From contig JBELML010000168.1 of NCBI GenBank assembly GCA_042095835.1, positions 1-11,913 of the forward strand: a DNA stretch of 11,913 nt. The letters are read 5' to 3'. The DNA comes from DATFKA01 sp042095835. Its GTDB lineage: Bacteria; Bacteroidota; Bacteroidia; Chitinophagales; Saprospiraceae. Positions 6,760-11,913 of the stretch are shown one piece after another. Below the pieces are notes generated by a model. The model had not been told where the DNA came from, did no database searches, and saw only the letters and a program-made list of their open reading frames with translations. Position 1 is the first letter of the stretch. The number at the start of each line of letters is the position of its first letter. Made by a program: the position numbers and the translations under genes.

Positions 6760-9555
6760 ATGAAGAAGCTAATACTTTTTGCTCTGTACAGTATTATTGC
6801 CTATTTCCCCGCCTCACTTCTAGCACAGGAGGTACCCTGTATTTATCGCTTGGAGTTATCTGATGCAATGGGTGATGGCTGGAATGGTGCACGCCTAGAG
6901 ATAGATGTCAACTCACAAACTACCGAATACGGCATACTCGATGGCAGTAGTGCTCGTTTTTATCTTCCTTTTTCCGATGGAGACCAAGTAAGTATTCGAT
7001 TTTTCGGAGGAGATAAAGATGAGGAAGTTTCCTTTGGCCTATTTTCAGAAACAGAAGACCCCATTCTAGAAGCTTCGGGGCTATTACCTCTCGGTGGTTC
7101 GCCTTTTAATGCCTCCATCAGCTGTGCGACTTGCCCTGTTCCTCCTATTTCGAGTGTAGAAGTAGCAGATCTTTTGGCCGTGAGTGCAAGTATCAACTGG
7201 ATTGCACCCGATACGATGGGTAGCTACCTTGTCGAATTTGGAGCAGATGGTATCAATCCGGGAGAGGGTGACTCCACTGTCTACCAGGGAAACACAAGTG
7301 GTCAATTGACATTAAGCGAAAAAACCGCCTATACTTTTTATATCAGTAGCATTTGTGCAAACGGCGATACTAGCCAGGCCATCGGCCCATTTAATTTTGA
7401 AACTTGCTACGCTAACGATGTAGGCGCTTTTGCTATCACAGGACCTGAAACAGATTGCAACCTTGAAACATCTGACAGTGTCAAAACAACGCTGATCAAC
7501 TATGGCGCCAACCCGCAGTCTCTAATTCCATTTGCATATAGTGTCAACCAAGAACCTGTCAATATCGATATGCCAAGGGACGGTATCTATACAGGTGTAC
7601 TTGGAAAAGATAGCTTGGGATATCCTGTTTTTGATGCCACCTACGACTTCTCTGCACCAGGCGAGTATTATATAGAAGTATGGACAGAATACGAAGAAGA
7701 TAGTGATCTGTCTAATGATACCATTTCTACAACCATTTATAGCTTAGCGACCATTTCTGAGCTCCCTTACCGAGAAGACTTTGAAGGAGACTTTGCTAGT
7801 TGGATCGTTGGAGAAGATAGCGAAGCCTCTTCATGGGCTTTAGGCGCACCTACAGGCGGCGTTATTAATAGCGCAGCCAGTGGTTCTAATATTTGGGCAA
7901 CCAACCTCAATGGAAGTAGTAATGCCGGCGAATTGTCTTACCTATTGTCACCATGTATGGATTTATCCGGCGTCTTCACCGATCCCATCATTGCTTTCCA
8001 ACTATGGGAAAGTACAGAAACCGATGTAGATCAATTCTGGTTGGAAAGCTCCATCGATGGCGGCGAGACTTGGACTAGAGTAGAGGAAATCAGTTATAAT
8101 GGTGATTTCTTTAGTTTCTCAGGAGACAATAGCAATACCGATTGGGTAAGACAGTTCGGTTATTTAGATGGATTAGCGGGACAGAGAGATGTGCGTTTGC
8201 GATTTGCCTACTTCAGTGATTTTGCGACTCAGCAGGAAGGTGTTGGTATCGACGATATCATCATCTTTGAGCAAAATGAAGTAGATCTAATGCTTAACAC
8301 CATCGCTACCAGTGGTGACCTTGCCTGCTTAGCAGAAGACCAAGAAACCATTGATCTAGTAGTGACCAATTTAGGATCAGCCGCTATTACAGGATTCAAC
8401 CTCTTCTATTCTATAGACGGAGGATCGACCTTAAGCACCACCATCGAAGATATTAATCTAGATACTGCTAGCAGTACGACCATTAGTCTTGATCTACCAA
8501 TCGATGCGCTGGGCACTTCTAGTATTGTAGCTTGGGTCAGTCTACCAAATGATGAAAATGGATTGAATGATACGACCCGCGTGGATATTACCGCTACCTA
8601 CACCGCTCCATTTTCTCAAGACTTTGAAAGTGGTACCTATCCTAGAGATTGGATTGCCACCAATTCTTTTCCGATCGTCACTAATGGTCATGGCAATTCC
8701 TCTTATGTAGTCTCCCAAAACCTAAGATTACAAAGCCCTATACTCACCCTAACGACGCCATCTATTGGACTCGTCAATAGTGGTGATACCTTGACTTTTG
8801 ACTATCGCTACGTTGAATTTTCTGACAATAGCGGCAAAAACCTCAATCAAGGAGATCGTCTACAAGTGTTTGTAGCTGAAGGCTGCTCCAACCAATTTGA
8901 ATTATTTACGACAATTGACCAAAGTAATCATACCACAAGTGCAGATTTTACACAGGTAGCTATTCCATTAGACAGCTTTGCCGGACAAGTGATAAAGGTA
9001 CGTTTGGTTGCTACTTGGGGTGGAGGTAATTATTGGGTTGACCTCGATAATTTCCAAATACCACGCTGTGATCTTGATCTTTTATTAGAGACTGTATTTA
9101 CGGACCAATTAGATGGATCAATCGAGGTGGCGGTTACTCCACTAGAAGGGATTGGGCCTTACGCTTATACCTGGAGTACTGGTGATTCAGGCTCATCGAT
9201 CACCAGGCCAAACGAAAACTATGGTGTTACGGTTACAGATAATCTAGGCTGTCAAGGCTTTTTTGAAGAACAAGTTGTGGTTTCTACTACTAACTTCGCC
9301 GAAATAGGACAAATTGAACTCTTTCCCAATCCAACTCAAGACTGGACTCGACTAGCTATCACTTTAAGCGAAGCAAGTGACCTCAACATCCAAGTACTGA
9401 ATGCAATAGGTCAGCCAATCTTCGAACAAAGTGATCGACAGATTACAAAAGCTTCTTACGATCTTGATCTTAAGCAAGCTGCGCCAGGAATCTACTTTGT
9501 CAGAATAAACGCAGAAGGCCGAACGACTACCCGAAAGCTTTTGAAGACTAGGTAG
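6760..9555 (+). CDS. T9SS-exported multidomain adhesin-like protein, paralog 2
   Basis: 931-residue secreted protein with the same module order as the gene upstream. A signal peptide (1-23) ends in 'SLLAQ', followed by the 'MGDGWNGA' beta domain (about 27-119); an Fn3-like module after 'CATC' (126-214); a CARDB-like module (216-333); a jelly-roll/MAM-like sandwich (335-505, 'LPYREDFE' to 'GVGIDDIIIFE'); a second CARDB-like module; a second sandwich (616-767, 'WVDLDNFQIPRC'); a SprB-like repeat (about 770-840); and a T9SS type A sorting domain (849-931, 'IELFPNPTQ'). In the CARDB-like module a 66-residue hand alignment with paralog 1 has 53 identical residues, while the N-terminal modules are clearly more divergent. 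Synonymous positions differ widely, so the duplication is not recent. Role unknown: adhesion, matrix formation or binding of a polymer are possibilities, not evidence. Confidence 0.88.
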   Translation: MKKLILFALYSIIAYFPASLLAQEVPCIYRLELSDAMGDGWNGARLEIDVNSQTTEYGILDGSSARFYLPFSDGDQVSIRFFGGDKDEEVSFGLFSETEDPILEASGLLPLGGSPFNASISCATCPVPPISSVEVADLLAVSASINWIAPDTMGSYLVEFGADGINPGEGDSTVYQGNTSGQLTLSEKTAYTFYISSICANGDTSQAIGPFNFETCYANDVGAFAITGPETDCNLETSDSVKTTLINYGANPQSLIPFAYSVNQEPVNIDMPRDGIYTGVLGKDSLGYPVFDATYDFSAPGEYYIEVWTEYEEDSDLSNDTISTTIYSLATISELPYREDFEGDFASWIVGEDSEASSWALGAPTGGVINSAASGSNIWATNLNGSSNAGELSYLLSPCMDLSGVFTDPIIAFQLWESTETDVDQFWLESSIDGGETWTRVEEISYNGDFFSFSGDNSNTDWVRQFGYLDGLAGQRDVRLRFAYFSDFATQQEGVGIDDIIIFEQNEVDLMLNTIATSGDLACLAEDQETIDLVVTNLGSAAITGFNLFYSIDGGSTLSTTIEDINLDTASSTTISLDLPIDALGTSSIVAWVSLPNDENGLNDTTRVDITATYTAPFSQDFESGTYPRDWIATNSFPIVTNGHGNSSYVVSQNLRLQSPILTLTTPSIGLVNSGDTLTFDYRYVEFSDNSGKNLNQGDRLQVFVAEGCSNQFELFTTIDQSNHTTSADFTQVAIPLDSFAGQVIKVRLVATWGGGNYWVDLDNFQIPRCDLDLLLETVFTDQLDGSIEVAVTPLEGIGPYAYTWSTGDSGSSITRPNENYGVTVTDNLGCQGFFEEQVVVSTTNFAEIGQIELFPNPTQDWTRLAITLSEASDLNIQVLNAIGQPIFEQSDRQITKASYDLDLKQAAPGIYFVRINAEGRTTTRKLLKTR

Positions 9556-9571
9556 GAAAGCTCCTTAATGC

Positions 9572-9621
9572 GATAAAACTAAAAAGCCTTGGACTGCAGT
9601 TCAGGGCTTTTTAGTTTTATC
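9572..9621. terminator. Bidirectional intrinsic terminator, perfect 17-bp stem
   Basis: GATAAAACTAAAAAGCC (9572-9588) pairs base for base with 9605-9621 around a 16-base loop. The stem carries A-runs on the left arm and T-runs on the right arm, so a T-tract is available in both reading directions. It lies 16 bases after the stop of the second paralog and separates it from the lipoprotein gene, which therefore needs its own promoter. Confidence 0.88.
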
Positions 9622-9709
9622 AAGTCATTATTAAGCAAAAGTTATTTTTCTCCTTGTCGCTTTCCTTTTCTTAGATTTATACCTTCCAAAATATTAGTTT
9701 TAATCCTAT

Positions 9710-9735
9710 CTGTGGTTACCAACTGTGGTTTCAAA
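9710..9735. repeat. Tandem 13-base direct repeat upstream of the lipoprotein gene
   Basis: CTGTGGTTACCAA (9710-9722) is followed directly by CTGTGGTTTCAAA (9723-9735), 11 of 13 bases identical, ending 51 bases before the lipoprotein start. It could be a pair of regulator sites; chance cannot be excluded. A near-match to the -7 element (TAATTTG, one base short) lies at 9740-9746. Confidence 0.35.
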
Positions 9736-9786
9736 CGTCTAATTTGCGAAACAACTTCTTTTTTCTAACCCAATTAACCTTATCAG

Positions 9787-11031
9787 ATGAAAAATCAACT
9801 GATTCTCTGGTTTACCTTACTTTCTTTTTCCGCCCTTTTAATGACCTCTTGCGAAGAGGATGGAACGATTCTTCCTGGACCCGGCTTATCACCAAGCATA
9901 CGCTTAGTGGGTGCACAAGGGTTCATCAGCACAAGTACAACCGTAGAATCTGGTACTTTATTACAATTTAGAGTAACAGCTGCTCCTGGTGATGACCCAT
10001 TAGAACTATTGACCATTACAGAAAATGGTAGCAATGTCAACCTTGGTAGAATTACCTACGAAAGTGGTAGCTCCTTTGCCAGTAATCCTGCCCAGGTTCT
10101 AGGCGCCATTCAACAAGGATTCACAGAAGACATCCTCATCGATGGACCTACCTCTCCTGGCAACTACGAATACACTTTTACCGTGAGAGATGCTGCTCAG
10201 ATTATTTCTACCACTTCTGTGACCGTAACGGTAGAACTCATTGCACCTACACTCATCATCACGGATAGTACCAGTACTATATCTGCCGGACCTAGTGAAA
10301 TAGTACGCGTCAATTTAAGTGCTCTCCAAGGAACTGGTGACTTATCTACTATTACTGTATTTGAGAATGAGACCTTGATGGATGCTAGCAGACTCTCCTT
10401 TGATAATAATGGTACCCTGAGTGCTTTCCTTGCGAATCCTGAGTTCACACCAAATATCAGCTCCTTTGATGCCACGCTAGCCATTGAGGTAGCAAGTGTA
10501 GTCGACTCTAACCTTTACAACTACCGCATTGAATTAACAGATACTGAGGGATTACAATCTAGTGCTACTCTAAGTGTGCTAGTTGAGAATACCCTTGACA
10601 CAACCTATACTGGGGTACTCGTTTACAACAGAGATGGTCAGCAGTTTGGAGGATTAAACCTATACACAGGTGAGGCTGTCGCCTTCAATTCAGCAGATGC
10701 CCAAATCCGTGACCTTGGAATTGATCTTAACTTACCCAACGCAACGAATTGGCTTCGCCAAATTAGAGCGGTGAATGGAGCAATGCTGAGGGCTCCAGGA
10801 AATAGCCAACCAGAGGGATTCAGTTTTGAAAATATCCGCTCTAGGGATGCCCTAGTTGCTGCCTTTGACGCAGGTACAGATATCGGCGATAGCGAGGCCG
10901 TACAAGTTGGTGATATCTTCTTGGTACAAAATACCGATGATTATTTCATCCTACTCGTGACCGATGTAGTGGTTACAGAAAATGACAATAACGACTATTA
11001 TGAGTTTGAGATTAAAAAATCAGAGATGTAG
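9787..11031 (+). CDS. Surface-type lipoprotein with Ig-like repeats, function unknown
   Basis: 414-residue predicted outer-membrane lipoprotein. The hydrophobic signal sequence ends in the lipobox 'LLMTSC', with lipidated C22. The residues after it, 'EED', resemble the acidic lipoprotein export signal that sends Bacteroidetes lipoproteins to the outer face of the outer membrane. Two beta-sandwich modules of Ig/cadherin type follow (about 38-150, with 'GNYEYTFTVRDA', and about 152-265, with 'YNYRIELTDTEG'). A C-terminal domain (about 270-414) ends in 'FILLVTDVVVTENDNNDYYEFEI', a pattern seen at the end of many Bacteroidetes lipoproteins of unknown function. No catalytic motif is visible. The start ATG is set by the signal peptide. 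It forms a separate unit from the T9SS genes, and a functional link with them rests only on neighbourhood. Confidence 0.85.
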   Translation: MKNQLILWFTLLSFSALLMTSCEEDGTILPGPGLSPSIRLVGAQGFISTSTTVESGTLLQFRVTAAPGDDPLELLTITENGSNVNLGRITYESGSSFASNPAQVLGAIQQGFTEDILIDGPTSPGNYEYTFTVRDAAQIISTTSVTVTVELIAPTLIITDSTSTISAGPSEIVRVNLSALQGTGDLSTITVFENETLMDASRLSFDNNGTLSAFLANPEFTPNISSFDATLAIEVASVVDSNLYNYRIELTDTEGLQSSATLSVLVENTLDTTYTGVLVYNRDGQQFGGLNLYTGEAVAFNSADAQIRDLGIDLNLPNATNWLRQIRAVNGAMLRAPGNSQPEGFSFENIRSRDALVAAFDAGTDIGDSEAVQVGDIFLVQNTDDYFILLVTDVVVTENDNNDYYEFEIKKSEM

Positions 11032-11045
11032 ACCGTGATCTTTTA

Positions 11046-11128
11046 AGGGTATGTCTAAATGTTGTTTTTGGAAATGAAATTTGATGATCTCTGCCTGGAC
11101 CAGCAGCCATAATTTTTAGACATCCTCT
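11046..11128 (+). repeat. Palindromic interspersed element, copy 2 (short form)
   Basis: An 83-base element with imperfect terminal inverted repeats: 11046-11063 against 11111-11128 matches at 14 of 18 positions, including a perfect ATGTCTAAA/TTTAGACAT core. Its left 43 bases match copy 1 (reverse complement of 98-140) at 38 positions. The centre holds a short CTGC/GCAG dyad instead of the long palindrome of copy 1, so it may be an internally deleted form. It lies 14 bases after the lipoprotein stop and 12 bases before its terminator, as if inserted between gene and terminator. Confidence 0.65.
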
Positions 11129-11140
11129 AACTAAATAAGT

Positions 11141-11184
11141 AATCCCGCAAATTTTCACTTGAAAACTTGCGGGATTCTTTTATT
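11141..11184. terminator. Strong intrinsic terminator of the lipoprotein gene
   Basis: A 16-bp stem with one mismatch: AATCCCGCAA plus TTTTC on the left arm (11141-11156), GAAAA plus TTGCGGGATT on the right (11161-11176), loop ACTT, followed by CTTTTATT. The minus-strand side is only moderately T-rich (ACTTATTTAG), so termination of leftward transcripts is possible but weaker. Confidence 0.88.
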
Positions 11185-11196
11185 AAACCGGCTTCT

Positions 11197-11340
11197 TTAA
11201 TCCATTTTACTCGATATGATAAAATTTTTAAATAGCTTCCCAGTAGGTATAAAACCTCCTATAGGTCCACCACTAAGTCCAAATGATCCAGCAAGCAATT
11301 TTGATACGAATCCTTCATAGTTGCAGTTTGCCCATTTTTC
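11197..11340 (-). pseudogene. Gly-rich reading-frame remnant, unrecognised
   Basis: An open frame of 47 sense codons between a TGA (11341-11343) and a TAA (11197-11199), with no ATG near its beginning; only a TTG at codon 15 could start it. The middle reads 'LLAGSFGLSGGPIGGFIPTG', followed by 'KLFKNFIISSK', a composition more like real protein (a Gly-rich hydrophobic peptide) than random translation. It stops 21 bases from the terminator at 11141-11176. I do not recognise a family. It may be the tail of a decayed gene, a small peptide gene with an unusual start, or chance. Confidence 0.25.
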
Positions 11341-11493
11341 TCAAATAATTAAAGCAAGTCAAAGTTTGGGTAAAAAAGTCGAATAAAGTCAGGAAAATTA
11401 CTATTTTACAGTCTCTATCACATTTTACGTTTCTTCACACTTATTTCTTATTCGTATTTTTTGTTTGACAATTTCTCATTAAAGTCTTGGGAA

Positions 11494-11572
11494 TTAGTTG
11501 AGGGCCAATGCTTTAGCTTAAATATTAGTGGGCGAGTATTTTGGGTCATGGTAGCTTAGGTTGCCCAACTAA
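11494..11572. repeat. Large imperfect inverted repeat
   Basis: The left arm begins TTAGTTG (11494-11500) and runs through GGGC and CCAATGC to TTTAGCT (11518). The right arm AGCTTAGG (11553-11560) and TTGCCCAACTAA (11561-11572) is its reverse complement apart from small bulges. A further AAATATT/AGTATTT pairing lies inside the loop. The whole 79 bases can fold into one long hairpin. It has no T-tract and no similarity that I can see to the other repeat family. Confidence 0.5.
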
Positions 11573-11597
11573 AACAACCCGTTCCGACTTTGAGTTA

Positions 11598-11614
11598 AGA
11601 AGGCTTTGCCTTCT
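11598..11614. repeat. Small perfect hairpin
   Basis: AGAAGGC, loop TTT, GCCTTCT: a perfect 7-bp stem 26 bases after the large inverted repeat, without a T-run. It may belong to the same structured unit. Confidence 0.45.
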
Positions 11615-11701
11615 CCAGTGGCGCACTTATCAATCACTTCATCAGAAATTCTCAGACAACTTCAATCTCTATCTTTTCGAACGCAAAAAATCATAGTTTT
11701 T

Positions 11702-11760
11702 AGAGTATATCTAAAGTCATCTTTCGTATTGAAATTTGCTCATTTAGCTTAAACATGCAT
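11702..11760 (+). repeat. Palindromic interspersed element, copy 3 (divergent)
   Basis: It starts AGAGTATATCTAAA, 12 of 14 bases identical to the end of copy 1, and with a one-base gap reaches the shared GAAATTTG at 11731-11738. The segment TTAAACATGC (11749-11758) resembles the opposite terminal repeat. The middle is poorly conserved, so membership of the family is less certain than for copies 1 and 2. Confidence 0.4.
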
Positions 11761-11792
11761 ATTGTTTAACCTTATTTATAAACCACTTACTT

Positions 11793-11913
11793 ATGATTGT
11801 TTATTTTTTAAGACGTCCACCCCTTAAGGGTATTTTGTCAAGTAAAAGTCAGCAAAGTTTTAAGACTTTTTCAGGGCTTATCCTTTTTGTATTTCTACTT
11901 AGTTTTTCTTTCA
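11793..11913 (+). CDS. Partial CDS, N-terminal signal peptide of a probable exported protein
   Basis: An open frame from ATG runs 40 codons to the window edge without a stop. It has a basic N-region ('FLRRPPLKGILSSKSQQ') followed by a hydrophobic core ('GLILFVFLLSFSF', residues 28-40), which looks like an unusually long signal peptide or signal anchor. The mature part lies outside the window, so the product is unknown. The true start could be further downstream, outside the window. It follows repeat copy 3 by about 32 bases; no clear promoter is seen. Confidence 0.45.
   Translation, partial: MIVYFLRRPPLKGILSSKSQQSFKTFSGLILFVFLLSFSF

Larger units (their letters stand above)
11032..11792. other. 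Gene-poor stretch holding repeats, a terminator and secondary structure
   Basis: No intact coding region is convincing across these 761 bases on either strand; frames are short and broken. The recognisable contents are repeat copy 2, the lipoprotein terminator, the Gly-rich minus-strand remnant, a large imperfect inverted repeat, a small perfect hairpin and repeat copy 3. AT-rich filler between about 11345 and 11490 shows nothing I can name. The pattern resembles an accumulation site for small repeats or a decayed gene. Confidence 0.6.

Noticed and set aside
9744..9971. 75-residue plus-strand frame overlapping the lipoprotein start
   Set aside because: It is out of frame with a convincing lipoprotein signal peptide and its translation has no protein-like features.
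11565..11700. Group II intron end (minus-strand GTGCG near 11630) or transposase remnant ('WRRQSLLNSKSERVV' frame)
   Set aside because: Only the five-base intron start is matched, without a domain V hairpin of the right form, and the frames are short and broken; I recognise no transposase motif.
1..11913. CRISPR array, prophage, integron, toxin-antitoxin or restriction system
   Set aside because: No regularly spaced repeats, no phage, integrase, toxin or methylase motifs beyond RlmN, and no suitable small gene pairs were found on either strand.

Overview
The window looks like chromosomal DNA from a member of the Bacteroidota, most likely a Saprospiria/Lewinella-like or other gliding, T9SS-bearing lineage. 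Three observations support this. Two large secreted proteins end in type IX secretion (T9SS) sorting domains with the 'LFPNPT' signature and carry SprB-like repeats. The tRNA gene is preceded by a Bacteroidetes-type promoter (TTG, 20 bases, TAAATTTG) rather than a sigma70 one. Start codons lack Shine-Dalgarno sequences. The assignment is inferred from content; no rRNA is present to anchor it.

Layout. Bases 1-140 hold a palindromic repeat element (copy 1). rlmN (159-1208, +) follows and converges on a PfkB-family sugar/nucleoside kinase (1253-2182, -). A tRNA-Asn(GTT) gene with a clear promoter and a bidirectional terminator lies at 2215-2413. A 55-codon remnant of a GIY-YIG nuclease starts directly on the terminator T-tract (2414-2581). 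It meets, tail to tail, a MerR/CarH-like regulator (2584-3462, -) that has a perfect inverted repeat just upstream, a probable operator.

The central part is a tandem pair of paralogous T9SS cargo proteins (3735-6527 and 6760-9555, +; 930 and 931 aa) with the same domain order, separated by a hairpin-rich spacer and closed by a perfect 17-bp stem terminator. A surface-type lipoprotein (9787-11031, +) follows in its own unit. The last ~760 bases before a partial signal-peptide ORF at the right edge (11793-11913) contain no convincing intact gene. They hold two more members of the repeat family, a strong terminator, a Gly-rich reading-frame remnant on the minus strand and a large imperfect inverted repeat.

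How the genes relate. rlmN, the kinase and the tRNA are independent housekeeping functions. The two cargo proteins probably act together at the cell surface or in the medium through adhesin-type beta-sandwich domains; the lipoprotein may be a surface partner, but only proximity suggests this. I found no defence, biosynthetic or conjugative system. The most unusual items are the interspersed palindromic element family, the MerR regulator that has lost the cobalamin-ligand residues of its CarH-like domain, and the nuclease remnant fused to a tRNA terminator.
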